64,000 nt of DNA from Shinella daejeonensis (GTDB lineage: Bacteria > Pseudomonadota > Alphaproteobacteria > Rhizobiales > Rhizobiaceae), in NCBI RefSeq assembly GCF_024281235.1, contig NZ_JAHWXY010000002.1:310001-374000 (forward strand), read 5' to 3'. The notes under the pieces were generated by a model, which was not told the origin of the DNA, made no database searches, and saw only the letters and a list, made by a program, of their open reading frames with translations. Position numbers and translations under genes: made by a program. This document shows positions 1-8,811 of the stretch, one piece after another (position 1 is the first letter of the stretch; every line of letters starts with the position of its first letter).

Positions 1-2
1 GC

Positions 3-434
3 ATCCAGATGACGACCGAACCGCTCGACGTGCAGAATCTGCTCGCCGCCGACGAAGGAACCGTCTGGACCGGCTTTCCGGAGAAGGGCTGCATCGGCCA
101 CGTCCACCTGCAAGTCGGGGATACGGCGGCGGCGGACCGCTTCTATCGCGACGTGCTCGGCTTCGACGTCACCGTCGACTATCCCGGCGCCAGCTTCTAC
201 GGCAGCGGCGGCTATCACCACCAGCTGGCCGGAAACATCTGGAACAGCCGTGGCGCGGCACGCCGGCCGGAAGGCATGGCCGGTCTCGACGACGTCGAAA
301 TCATCCTGCGCGACGCCGCCGAACTTGCGGATATCCTGGCGCGTGCCGAAAGTGCCGGCCTCCAGCCGACCCTCCACGACGACGGCGCAACCCTGCGCGA
401 CCCGTGGGGCATTACCATCACGCTGACAAACTGA
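3..434 (+). CDS. VOC-family dioxygenase-like protein (5' end outside window)
   Basis: This is the C-terminal half of a vicinal-oxygen-chelate protein of the CatE / catechol 2,3-dioxygenase-like type. A GHVHLQVGD strand is followed by FYRDVLGFD and a GGYHHQLAGNIW segment, the usual second VOC module with its metal-ligand His region. An ATG lies at position 9, but the frame is open upstream to the window edge and the text just after it (TEPLDV..LLA) is typical of the mid-protein linker. I therefore treat the gene as truncated by the window rather than starting at 9. Family members are near 280 residues with two modules. It ends 10 bp before the glutathionyl-hydroquinone reductase, so the two are probably co-transcribed, which would fit breakdown of aromatics or quinones. 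The substrate is unknown. Confidence 0.8.
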   Translation: MQMTTEPLDVQNLLAADEGTVWTGFPEKGCIGHVHLQVGDTAAADRFYRDVLGFDVTVDYPGASFYGSGGYHHQLAGNIWNSRGAARRPEGMAGLDDVEIILRDAAELADILARAESAGLQPTLHDDGATLRDPWGITITLTN

Positions 435-444
435 GGAGACGATC

Positions 445-1410
445 ATGCTCGTAAACGGAAAATGGATGGCCGACTGGCAACCGGTTCAGGCCAAGGACGA
501 GAAGGGCGGCTTCGTGCGCCAGACATCGAGCTTTCGCAACTGGATCACGCCGGACGGCAGCGCCGGGCCGACCGGCGAAGACGGCTTCAAGGCAGAAGCG
601 GGCCGCTACCACCTCTATGTCGCCTATATCTGCCCTTGGGCGTCCCGCACGCTGATCGCACGCAAACTGAAAAAGCTCGACAGCCTGATATCGGTTTCGG
701 TGGTCGATCCGACACTCAGCGATCAGGGCTGGCGGTTCGGCGACTATCCCGGCTCGGATCGCGACGAGGTCAATGGCGCGACCTATCTGCATGAACTCTA
801 CACGCGCGCCGATCCGGCGATCAGCGGCCGCGCCACGGTTCCGGTTCTCTGGGACAGGAAACGCGGCACGATCGTCAACAACGAATCGGCGGAAATCGTG
901 CGGATGATGAATTCCGGTTTCGGCGAACTGGCCGATACGACGGTCGATCTCTACCCGGAGGACCTGCGCGAGGAAATCGAGGCGCTGAACGCCCGTATCT
1001 ACCCAAGCCTCAACAACGGCGTCTATCGCGCCGGGTTCGCGACTACGCAGGAAGCCTACGAAGAAGCCTTCGCCGGGGTCTTCGCCATGCTCGACGAACT
1101 GGAGGCGAGGCTTGCAGACGGCCGCAGGTTCCTCAGCGGGGACCGCTTCACCGAGGCGGATATCCGGCTGTTCGTGACGCTGATCCGTTTCGACCCGGCC
1201 TATTACGGCCTGTTCAAGTGCAATCTCAGACGCATTGCCGACTATCCGGGCCTGAACGCCTATGTCGCGCGGGTGCTGGCCATTCCCGGCGTGCGCGAGA
1301 CCGTCAACATCGACCACATCAAGCGGGGTTACTATTCCATCAAGGCGCTCAACCCGACCGGTATCGTGCCCCTCGGGCCGGAAATGCCGGAACTGTCCGA
1401 AGCGGCTTGA
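445..1410 (+). CDS. Glutathionyl-hydroquinone reductase (YqjG/PcpF type)
   Basis: The protein has 321 residues. It is a cytosolic xi-class glutathione transferase that removes glutathione from glutathionyl-hydroquinones. The catalytic Cys sits in YICPWASR near residue 63, in the CPWA motif that separates this family from Ser- or Tyr-type GSTs. The N-terminal thioredoxin fold is followed by an all-helical C-terminal domain containing FTEADIRLFVTLIRFDPAY, typical of the family, and the length is normal. A GAGGAG ribosome site precedes the ATG. The gene follows a VOC dioxygenase-like gene by 10 bp, and together they suggest detoxification or use of quinone-type aromatics. The name is secure at family level; the physiological substrate is inferred. 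Confidence 0.9.
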   Translation: MLVNGKWMADWQPVQAKDEKGGFVRQTSSFRNWITPDGSAGPTGEDGFKAEAGRYHLYVAYICPWASRTLIARKLKKLDSLISVSVVDPTLSDQGWRFGDYPGSDRDEVNGATYLHELYTRADPAISGRATVPVLWDRKRGTIVNNESAEIVRMMNSGFGELADTTVDLYPEDLREEIEALNARIYPSLNNGVYRAGFATTQEAYEEAFAGVFAMLDELEARLADGRRFLSGDRFTEADIRLFVTLIRFDPAYYGLFKCNLRRIADYPGLNAYVARVLAIPGVRETVNIDHIKRGYYSIKALNPTGIVPLGPEMPELSEAA

Positions 1411-1431
1411 GCCGCAACCGGACCTGAACGG

Positions 1432-1920
1432 TCAGCCTGCCGGACGATCGAACGGTCGCCCGGCCCGGCGCGCCTCCAGCATGGCGCTCTTCTTGTATTC
1501 CGGCCGGCCGGTGATCTCTTCGCCCGCCCATTGCGGAAGCTGCACGTCCCGATCGATGCGGTCGAGTTCGACCTCTGCGAGCACGACGCCGGCAAGCTCG
1601 CCTTCATAGACGTCGATCTCCCAGTCCAGACCGCCGAAGGCCACATGATAACGCGTTTTTTCAAGGATGTTGGCGCCGCAATGCGACGCCAGCATTTCCT
1701 CTGCATCCTCGCACGGGATCTCGTATTCGAATTCGGTGCGCCGGCCGTGCTCCTGCCTGGACTTCACGGTCAGGGTGGCACGATCCCCGTAAATCCGGAC
1801 CCGAACCTTCCGGCCGTCGCTTGCCGCCAGTATCCCGTCACGCAAGGGCTCGCTGCGAAGGATACGTCGACGCCATGTATCGTCCTTGACCAGAAACTTG
1901 CGTTCGATTTCCAGCGGCAT
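1432..1920 (-). CDS. CYTH-domain phosphatase
   Basis: The 162-residue protein is a single CYTH (triphosphate tunnel) domain. The start MPLEIERKFLV carries the diagnostic ExExK motif, and alternating basic and acidic strands follow (KVRVRIYGDRATLTVK, EFEYEIP, WEIDVYEGELAGVVLAEVEL). Family members hydrolyse inorganic triphosphate or related triphosphates with Mg or Mn; some larger relatives are adenylate cyclases or thiamine triphosphatases. The frame stays open upstream to 1986, but family N-termini begin at the EIERK strand, and a GGGA lies about 10 bases before the ATG at 1920. The gene is convergent with the upstream operon, with only 21 bp between stops. The exact substrate cannot be told from sequence. 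Confidence 0.85.
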   Translation of the reverse strand: MPLEIERKFLVKDDTWRRRILRSEPLRDGILAASDGRKVRVRIYGDRATLTVKSRQEHGRRTEFEYEIPCEDAEEMLASHCGANILEKTRYHVAFGGLDWEIDVYEGELAGVVLAEVELDRIDRDVQLPQWAGEEITGRPEYKKSAMLEARRAGRPFDRPAG

Positions 1921-2130
1921 CGACATTCCCAAATCAAACAGTTTGTTCCATCCTACCGCGCAAGGGAGATCCATCCCACCCCGCATTTCGGCCCGCTGGC
2001 GAAAGTTTGCCGTTCCTCATCGAGGACCCTGTCGCCCTCGGTCCCGTCAAGGCTCAACGACCGTTAGCAATGTCATAAACAACTGCCTATAAAAGAGCCT
2101 TCGCAATTCGAAGAATTGAGCGCGGCTCGA

Positions 2131-3999
2131 ATGAACCCCACACCATCGTCCCTGCCCTCTCCCCCGACGCCGCCTTCCTTTCGGCTGGCGGCAATGTTCA
2201 GATTGCGCCCGGCCGGCCGGCGCTGGCCCTTCGCCACACGCGCCGCCCTTTGCATGGGCGTGCCGGTGCTGGCCGGCTGGGCCGCAAGCGACGTCACCGC
2301 CGGACTTATGGCGACCATCGGCGCCTTTACCGCCCTCTACGGCAGCGAGCGCCCCTATCTGAACCGCGCCGTCTATCTCGCGGTCATCGCGATCTCCTTT
2401 GCCGTCGCCGTCACGCTCGGCGTCTGGGCGGCCGAACTGCCGTTGATGATCGTGCCCACCGTCGTCCTGATCTCCATGGTGGCGACATTCCTGTGCAACG
2501 CGCTGCGGGTCGGACCGCCCGGCGCCTATATGTTCGCGCTGGCCTGCGCAGCCGGCACGGCTATGCCCGTCGGCCACCTGACGCTTCTCCAGATCGGCCT
2601 TCTGGTGTTCGGCGGAGGGGTGTTCGCCTGGCTGGCCCATATGGCGGGCGCCTTCGTATCTCCCAGAGGGCCGGAAAGAGCGGCGGTGGCGGCCGCGGCC
2701 CGCGCCGTCGCGCGCTTTGTCGAAACCGCCGATACCCCCGGCGCGGACAGCGCCCGCCATAACGCCGCGCTTGCCATGCATGAATCGTGGACAGTGTTGG
2801 TGACGCACCAGCCGGCTCGTCCCCGGCCCGACGGAACGCTCAGCCGCTTGCGCGCGATCAATCGGGAATTGAACCTCATCTTCGTCAGCATCATCAATGC
2901 CGCCGCCGGTCCCTCGCTTTCCATCGTCGCCGAAAGGGCGCGTTCACTTGCGGCACAGGCGATGGACGCCAGCGCTGATATGGAACACACCGATCCCGGA
3001 CACGTCCCGCTCGGCCATTACGGATTTCTGGAGTCGCTGAAGGGAAACCTGCGGCCGTGGTCACCGCCGCTCCTCGTCGCCGCCCGCGTGGGCATAGCCA
3101 CGTTCATCGCCGGGGTGATCGGCGCCGTGCTTGATCTGGAGCGCGCCTATTGGACGATGGCGGCAGCCGTCCTCATGCTGCATCAGGGACTTGACTGGGT
3201 GCGCAGCCTGCAACGCGGCGTCGAGCGGATGAGCGGCACCATGGTCGGCCTGATCCTGGCCGGCGCCATTCTGGCGATCCACCCGGAGGGGCTCTGGCTC
3301 GTCCTCACTCTCATGCTGATCCAGTTCACCATCGAGATGACCGTGATCCGCAACTACGCACTGGCCGTCGTCTTCATCACGACGGCAGCCCTTACGATCG
3401 CCGCCGGCGGGCATCCGGTGCCCGATGTGGGACACATGCTCTGGGTGCGCGGCACAGACACTTTCATCGGTTGCGTGATCGGCCTTGCCGTGCTGGTGAT
3501 GACGACGCCGCGAACCGCCGCCGTGCGGATCCCGCAGGAACTGGTCAACACGCTGGCGGCGGTGAGAACCGTCCTCGACCTCACCGCCGGGGGAGACGTC
3601 ACCCATGGCGCCGCCAGACAGGCACGCCGCGATCTCCAGCACCGCACGATCGTTCTCCTTCAGGCCTATGAGGCCGCCGTCGGCGCCACGCCATGGCATC
3701 GCGACGCCGCCGAGCGCGCATGGCCTGCCGTCGTCGCGGCGCAGCGTCTCGCCTACCGCGTGCTCGCCACCTGCTGGTCGCTGGAGAATGCGCAGGCCGG
3801 TGCAGCACCCGAAATGGCGCGCACCCTGTTCGGTCCCGATGGCCGGGAGAACGCCGGCCATGCGCTGGCGATCCTATCCCGGGCCATTCATGCCGGAGCC
3901 AGACCCGCGCCGCTTTCTCCCGTGCCGGAGTTCCTGAGCACCGAAATGCAGAACCTGCATGGTTCGCTTGTCTATGCCGGGGAGCGCCCCGTGGAATAG
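2131..3999 (+). CDS. FUSC-family inner-membrane transporter
   Basis: The protein has about 622 residues with two hydrophobic blocks (roughly 40-180 and 330-460) separated by soluble segments. This is the layout of the FUSC family (AaeB / YccS / fusaric-acid resistance), which exports aromatic acids or related compounds. The first block includes GWAASDVTAGLMATIGAFTAL; the second repeats the pattern with DLERAYWTMAAAVLMLHQ. No HlyD partner is adjacent, so this is not a canonical AaeAB pair. An in-frame TTG at 2116 could also start it; I chose the ATG at 2131. No strong ribosome site is visible for either. The substrate is unknown. Confidence 0.8.
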   Translation: MNPTPSSLPSPPTPPSFRLAAMFRLRPAGRRWPFATRAALCMGVPVLAGWAASDVTAGLMATIGAFTALYGSERPYLNRAVYLAVIAISFAVAVTLGVWAAELPLMIVPTVVLISMVATFLCNALRVGPPGAYMFALACAAGTAMPVGHLTLLQIGLLVFGGGVFAWLAHMAGAFVSPRGPERAAVAAAARAVARFVETADTPGADSARHNAALAMHESWTVLVTHQPARPRPDGTLSRLRAINRELNLIFVSIINAAAGPSLSIVAERARSLAAQAMDASADMEHTDPGHVPLGHYGFLESLKGNLRPWSPPLLVAARVGIATFIAGVIGAVLDLERAYWTMAAAVLMLHQGLDWVRSLQRGVERMSGTMVGLILAGAILAIHPEGLWLVLTLMLIQFTIEMTVIRNYALAVVFITTAALTIAAGGHPVPDVGHMLWVRGTDTFIGCVIGLAVLVMTTPRTAAVRIPQELVNTLAAVRTVLDLTAGGDVTHGAARQARRDLQHRTIVLLQAYEAAVGATPWHRDAAERAWPAVVAAQRLAYRVLATCWSLENAQAGAAPEMARTLFGPDGRENAGHALAILSRAIHAGARPAPLSPVPEFLSTEMQNLHGSLVYAGERPVE

Positions 4000-4077
4000 T
4001 TCCACGGACATCGTTTCCCGCCGGTCCCGGATCACGCCTCCAAACGTCGCCCTCCATGCCGGGGCGATGAAAGCATG

Positions 4078-4743
4078 TCAGGTGCTCTTAAGGCTTCGCT
4101 GACGCGCATGATCCCGCCCGACCGCCTCGAGCCCGCCGATGGCGAAGCTATAGAGATGATCGATCAGGGCGGCGCGCGACATACGCTGTATCTCATCCGC
4201 GAAGGGAAACGCTTTGGGCCCGATAACCAATAGCATCGCACATGGCGCCATGACACTGATCAGGCATCGGAGCAGGGCGGGATCATCGGGCGGAATCATT
4301 GCGATCTCGCTCAGGATGGAAAGAACGAACGGCAGTTTCGCCGGGATCTCGGTCTTCTGGAGCACTTGCAGGTTGGAGGTCGGAGACAGAAGCTCGCGGC
4401 TGAGCACCGTCGCGTGCCAGCCCCGATCCAGAATTGCACTTTCCACCAGCCCTTCGATCAGCCGTTTCAGCTTTTCGCGCGCCGGCAGATCGGTCGACAC
4501 CAGCCGCTGCAACGTCCCGACGCTGACAAAGCGGCGGTGCGCATCCACCAGCACGGCCTGATAGACGCCGTTGCGGCTGCCGAAATGATAATTGATCGAG
4601 GCGAGATCCACCTCCGCGCGCGCGGCGATCATCTTGTTCGTCGTTTCGGCGAAGCCTGCCGACGCGAACAGTTCTCCTGCCGCCTCCAGTATGCGGTTGT
4701 AGGTCATGTCGCCATCGGCGCGTTTGGCGCGGGTCGTCTTCAC
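4078..4743 (-). CDS. cecR: TetR-family regulator, CecR (YbiH)-like
   Basis: A TetR helix-turn-helix lies at the N-terminus (ILEAAGELFASAGF, then NKMIAARAEVDLASINYHFGS), followed by a C-terminal ligand domain of the CecR/DUF1956 type. It is divergent from a complete ybhGFSR-like efflux operon, the arrangement in which E. coli CecR represses ybhGFSR. GTG at 4743 is taken as the start because AAAGG lies 9 bases upstream; an in-frame TTG at 4764 would add seven residues. The 180-bp divergent region holds a perfect 12-bp palindrome (4868-4879), a plausible operator. The effector is unknown; in E. coli the regulon relates to cefoperazone and chloramphenicol sensitivity. Confidence 0.82.
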   Translation of the reverse strand: MKTTRAKRADGDMTYNRILEAAGELFASAGFAETTNKMIAARAEVDLASINYHFGSRNGVYQAVLVDAHRRFVSVGTLQRLVSTDLPAREKLKRLIEGLVESAILDRGWHATVLSRELLSPTSNLQVLQKTEIPAKLPFVLSILSEIAMIPPDDPALLRCLISVMAPCAMLLVIGPKAFPFADEIQRMSRAALIDHLYSFAIGGLEAVGRDHARQRSLKST

Positions 4744-4847
4744 GATCAGGAGCCTTTTCTGCAAGCTGCCGGAAGAGCGGCTGGGCCTCGGCCCTGAAGA
4801 TCATTCCCCGCGCTGGCACCCCGGCGATTTTGGTCTTTCCTTTATCA

Positions 4848-4879
4848 TTGACATAATCTAACTTCAAATTAAATTTAAT
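4848..4879 (+). promoter_or_regulatory. Promoter with palindromic operator for the ybhGFSR-like operon
   Basis: TTGACA at 4848-4853 is followed by AT-rich DNA containing the perfect palindrome ATTAAATTTAAT (4868-4879), placed where a -10 element would fall. The flanking TAATCTA occurs twice, at about 4855 and 4877. A TetR-type repressor binding here would block the operon and probably its own gene. Assignment to the CecR-like protein is by position only. Confidence 0.5.
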
Positions 4880-4924
4880 CTACCGAATGAAAAGCCGGCC
4901 CCTCCATCTCCGTGAGAAAGCTCC

Positions 4925-5914
4925 ATGAAGAAGATCCTGATGGCCGTCCTCATAGCCGCGCTCGCCGTCGGCGGCTGGTGGTGGTGGACAGGGCTGGAAA
5001 CAGCCGACACCGGTGAAATCGTGCTACAGGGCAATGTGGATATCCGGCAGGTCTCGCTTGCGTTTGACGGCAGCGGCCGCATCGTCGAGCTTCGCGCGGA
5101 GGAAGGCGACCGCGTCACGGCAGGCCAGATCATCGGCATGATCGACACCGGCATACTGGAGCTTCAGGCGCGGCACGCCGAAGCGCTGGTGGCCGCCCAA
5201 CGTCAGACCGTCCTGCGTCTTCAAAACGGCTCGCGGCCGGAAGAAGTCGCGCAGGCCCGCGCGCTGCTGGCTTCCGCCGAGGCATCCGCCGCCCGCGCAG
5301 AGCAGGACCTTGCCAGAACCAGCCGTCTTCGCAGCAGCGGCACGTCCAGCACCCAGGCCGTCGATCAGGCCCGGGCAGAAGCCGAATCCGCCCGCGCCAG
5401 TGTCGAACAGGCGCGCGCCGGGCTCGATCTGATCGAGGCCGGGCCGCGGCCCGAGGAGATCGCCGGCGCCGCGGCGGATCTCAAAGCGGCCGAAGCCAAT
5501 CTGGCGCTGCTGCATCACCAGATCGACCAGGGAACCCTGCGCGCGCCCGTCGACGCGCTCGTGCGCTCCCGGCTTCTGGAACCGGGCGATCAGGCCACGT
5601 CGCAAAGGCCGGTCTTCGCTCTCGCGCTCACCAAACCCAAATGGGTGCGCGTCTACGTGAGCGAACCCGATCTCGGCCGGATCCGGCCCGGCATGGCCGC
5701 GCAGGTCTTCACCGACAGCGATCCGGATCAGCCGATCGGCGGCAGGGTGGGTTATATTTCCGCGGTGGCCGAATTCACGCCGAAGTCCGTCCAGACCGAG
5801 GAACTGCGCACCAGCCTCGTCTACGAAGTCCGCGTCATCGTGGACGACGAAGCCGGTTCCCTCCGTCTCGGCCAACCCGTCACGGTTCGTCTGCCGGCGG
5901 ACACCACGCCATGA
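4925..5914 (+). CDS. ybhG: HlyD-family periplasmic adaptor (YbhG-like)
   Basis: The 329-residue membrane-fusion protein has one N-terminal membrane anchor (MKKILMAVLIAALAVGGWWWW), a biotinyl-lipoyl-like half (QGNVDIRQVSLAFDGSGRI), a long Ala/Arg/Glu-rich coiled-coil hairpin at about 80-190, and a beta-barrel domain (LVRSRLLEPGDQA onward). It links the ABC pump to the outer membrane. Its TGA overlaps the ATG of the ATPase gene (ATGA), so translation is coupled. Together with the next three genes it matches the E. coli ybhGFSR order exactly. Confidence 0.88.
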   Translation: MKKILMAVLIAALAVGGWWWWTGLETADTGEIVLQGNVDIRQVSLAFDGSGRIVELRAEEGDRVTAGQIIGMIDTGILELQARHAEALVAAQRQTVLRLQNGSRPEEVAQARALLASAEASAARAEQDLARTSRLRSSGTSSTQAVDQARAEAESARASVEQARAGLDLIEAGPRPEEIAGAAADLKAAEANLALLHHQIDQGTLRAPVDALVRSRLLEPGDQATSQRPVFALALTKPKWVRVYVSEPDLGRIRPGMAAQVFTDSDPDQPIGGRVGYISAVAEFTPKSVQTEELRTSLVYEVRVIVDDEAGSLRLGQPVTVRLPADTTP

Positions 5915-7680
5915 GCGATGGCGGCGCCACGATCACCGCGACCGGGTTGCGCAAGACTTTTGCAGGGCCGGACGGCCATGCGATCGCCGCCATCGACGAC
6001 ATCTCGCTTACCGTCCACCCGGGAAAGCTGACTGCGCTGGTCGGCCCTGACGGAGCCGGCAAGACGACGCTGATACGCATGATCGCCGGACTGCTGAAAC
6101 CGGATGCGGGGTCGCTTTGCGTGCTCGGCATCGATGTCGCGGCCGACCCGCAAGCGGTGCAGGACCGCATCAGCTACATGCCCCAGCGCTTCGGCCTCTA
6201 CGAGGACCTGTCGGTTCAGGAAAATCTCGACCTTTATGCCGATCTGCACGGCGTTCCGCAAAAGGAGCGCAAGGAACGTTTCGCCCGCATGCTGGAGATG
6301 ACCGACATGGCGCGTTTCACCGAACGCCCGGCCGGCAAGCTGTCGGGAGGCATGAAGCAGAAGCTCGGGCTCGCCTGCACACTCGTCCGGTCGCCCGATC
6401 TTCTGCTGCTCGACGAGCCCAGCGTCGGCGTGGATCCGCTGTCGCGGCGCGATCTTTGGAAGATCGTGCAGCAGCTCGTCGATGACGAAAAGCTCAGCGT
6501 GATCGTCAGCACGGCCTATATGGACGAAGCCGAGCGCTGCGCGCAGGTCTTTGTCATGAACAGGGGCAGGCTGCTGGCGGAAGGCCCTCCGGGCGACCTG
6601 AAGAAGCAGGCCGCCGGCCTGACCTTCACAGCTACGCCGCCAGAGGGCATGCCGGCGCGTGAACTGCAAGCCCGGCTGATCGACGCGCCAGACCTCATCA
6701 TCGATGCGGTGCCGAGAGGGGGAAGCGTCCGCTTCATCCGCCGGCCCGAGGCCGACGAGGCCCGTTTCTTCGAGCTGCTGCACGATGCGCTGGTCGAGGC
6801 GCGCCCCGAGGAGATTGAAGACGCCTTCATGATGATGCTGCGCCGGCAAGAGCGGCAGGACCGAAAGACACCGGCCGAACCCGCCGCCGCCTCCGTTGCG
6901 GCGAAACGCCGGGACAATCCGGACAAGCCCGTCATCGTCGTGCGCGATCTCGTGCGCAAGTTCGGCGACTTCACGGCCGTCGCCAGCACGTCCTTCGACG
7001 TTGCTCCCGGAGAAATCTTCGGGCTGCTCGGGCCGAACGGCGCGGGAAAGACGACCACCTTCCGCATGCTGTGCGGCCTTCTGCCCGCCACCAGCGGCCA
7101 TCTCGAAGTGGCCGGGCTCAACCTGCGCAACGCCCGCGCCGAAGCCCGCGGCCGCATCGGCTATGTTTCGCAGAAATTCGCGCTCTACGGCAATCTCTCC
7201 GTCCGCGAGAATCTGGAATTCTTCGGCGGAGCCTATGGCTTGCGGGGGAAGGCCTTGCGCACGCGCATCGCGGCGTCGCTGGAACGGTTCGACCTCGACC
7301 CCGCCATGCAAAGCGGCCTTCTTCCCGCCGGCTACAAGCAGCGGCTTGCCATGGCGACCGGCCTTTTGCACGAGCCGGACATCCTGTTCCTCGACGAGCC
7401 GACCAGCGGCATCGATCCGCTCGCCCGCCGCGCCTTCTGGCACACCATCACATCGCTCGCCGGGGATGGCGTCACCATCATCATCACCACGCACTTCATG
7501 GAGGAGGCCGAATATTGCGACCGCATCGCCATCCAGGATGCCGGCGAGATGCTTGCCCTCGGCACGCCGAGAGCGGTCAGAAAGGAGGCCGGCGATGAGG
7601 GCATGGACATGAACAACGCCTTCATCGCCATCGTCGAACAGGGCCGCGCCGCCCGCAACCGGAAGCCGTCGGCCGCATGA
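5911..7680 (+). CDS. ybhF: Double ABC ATPase (YbhF-like)
   Basis: The 589-residue protein contains two fused ABC-2-type ATPase domains. Domain 1 has Walker A GPDGAGKTT (about 45-53), signature LSGGMKQK and Walker B LLLLDEPSVGVDP. Domain 2 has Walker A GPNGAGKTTT (about 373), Walker B ILFLDEPTSGIDP and H-loop THFMEEAEYC. In domain 2 the ABC signature is degenerate (LPAGYKQR instead of LSGGQ), suggesting one non-canonical ATP site. The start was placed at the ATG overlapping the ybhG stop, although the frame is open far upstream. The gene overlaps ybhS by ATGA. It powers export of a drug-like compound or small cation in known homologues. Confidence 0.88.
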   Translation: MSDGGATITATGLRKTFAGPDGHAIAAIDDISLTVHPGKLTALVGPDGAGKTTLIRMIAGLLKPDAGSLCVLGIDVAADPQAVQDRISYMPQRFGLYEDLSVQENLDLYADLHGVPQKERKERFARMLEMTDMARFTERPAGKLSGGMKQKLGLACTLVRSPDLLLLDEPSVGVDPLSRRDLWKIVQQLVDDEKLSVIVSTAYMDEAERCAQVFVMNRGRLLAEGPPGDLKKQAAGLTFTATPPEGMPARELQARLIDAPDLIIDAVPRGGSVRFIRRPEADEARFFELLHDALVEARPEEIEDAFMMMLRRQERQDRKTPAEPAAASVAAKRRDNPDKPVIVVRDLVRKFGDFTAVASTSFDVAPGEIFGLLGPNGAGKTTTFRMLCGLLPATSGHLEVAGLNLRNARAEARGRIGYVSQKFALYGNLSVRENLEFFGGAYGLRGKALRTRIAASLERFDLDPAMQSGLLPAGYKQRLAMATGLLHEPDILFLDEPTSGIDPLARRAFWHTITSLAGDGVTIIITTHFMEEAEYCDRIAIQDAGEMLALGTPRAVRKEAGDEGMDMNNAFIAIVEQGRAARNRKPSAA

Positions 7681-8807
7681 GTGCCTCCGGCTTCACGACC
7701 CGCCTCGTCGCGCTGACCCGCAAGGAAACCCGCCAGATGCTGCGCGACCGCAGCAACCTCGTCGTCGGGCTTCTGCTGCCCGTCGTTCTCATCCTGCTGT
7801 TCGGCTACGGCCTTTCCTTCGATGTGAAGGACGCCCGCGTGACCGTGGTGCTGGAAGACAGTTCGCCCACGGCCCGCAATATCGTCGCGGGGCTGCACGG
7901 TTCGCCCTATCTCGCCCCCACATGGGAAACCTCGATGGCCGAGGCCGAGCGGATGATCCGCGCCGGCGAAACCGACGCGATCCTGCGCGTGCCCGGCGAG
8001 TTCTCGGCGCGACTGGCTGCTGGCGAGGGCGGATTGCAGCTTCTTCTCAACGGCGTCGATTCCACGACGGCTTCCGTCATCGAAGGCTATGTCGACGGCG
8101 CGCTTTCCGTACCGATGCAGCAGCAGGCCGACCGGGCCGGCAACAAGCCCGCCGGAGCGGCCAGCGTCACGATCATCCGGCGCATATGGTTCAACGAGAC
8201 CGGCGAAAGCACCTGGTTTCTGGTGCCGGGACTGATCGTGCTGGTCATGACACTGATCGGCGCGTTCCTGACCTCGCTGCTCGTCGCCCGCGAATGGGAG
8301 CGCGGCACGCTGGAATCCCTTTTCGTCACGCCGGTCAGGCCGCTGGAACTCGTGCTGTCGAAGCTCGCCCCTTACATCGTCATCGGCGGCATCGATCTCA
8401 TCTTGTGCCTGCTCGCCGCGAAATATCTGTTCCTGGTGCCGATGCGCGGCTCACTCTGGATCATCGTCGTCTCGTCGCTTCTCTACCTGCTGGTGTCGCT
8501 GGGACTGGGCCTCTTCATCTCGGCCATAACGCGCAACCAGTTCGCCGCCAGCCAGATGGCGCTGCTTGCGAGTTTCCTGCCTGCGATGATGCTGTCCGGC
8601 TTCGTCTTCGACCTGCGCAATACGCCCGTGGTCATCCAGGTGATCAGCCAGCTCCTGCCGGCGACCCACTTCATGGGGCTGATCAAAACCCTGTTCATGG
8701 CGGGCGATTACTGGCCGGACATCCTGCGGAACTGTTCCATTCTCGCATTCTACGCCATCGTGCTGATCGCGCTGACGCGCCGGTCGCTCGCCAAGAGACT
8801 GGATTGA
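7677..8807 (+). CDS. ybhS: ABC-2 type permease (YbhS-like)
   Basis: The 376-residue protein has one N-terminal transmembrane helix (LVVGLLLPVVLILLFGYGLSF), a large periplasmic domain (about 45-175), then five C-terminal helices containing AREWERGTLESLFVTPV, the ABC-2 permease signature. It forms the membrane pore with the following paralogue. The start overlaps the ATPase stop. Length and layout match E. coli YbhS. Confidence 0.87.
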   Translation: MSASGFTTRLVALTRKETRQMLRDRSNLVVGLLLPVVLILLFGYGLSFDVKDARVTVVLEDSSPTARNIVAGLHGSPYLAPTWETSMAEAERMIRAGETDAILRVPGEFSARLAAGEGGLQLLLNGVDSTTASVIEGYVDGALSVPMQQQADRAGNKPAGAASVTIIRRIWFNETGESTWFLVPGLIVLVMTLIGAFLTSLLVAREWERGTLESLFVTPVRPLELVLSKLAPYIVIGGIDLILCLLAAKYLFLVPMRGSLWIIVVSSLLYLLVSLGLGLFISAITRNQFAASQMALLASFLPAMMLSGFVFDLRNTPVVIQVISQLLPATHFMGLIKTLFMAGDYWPDILRNCSILAFYAIVLIALTRRSLAKRLD

Positions 8808-8811
8808 CGCC

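Noticed and set aside
418-1317. Long minus-strand open frame opposite the glutathionyl-hydroquinone reductase
   Set aside because: It mirrors the real gene, has no ribosome site and no recognisable domain; high GC gives many such shadow frames.
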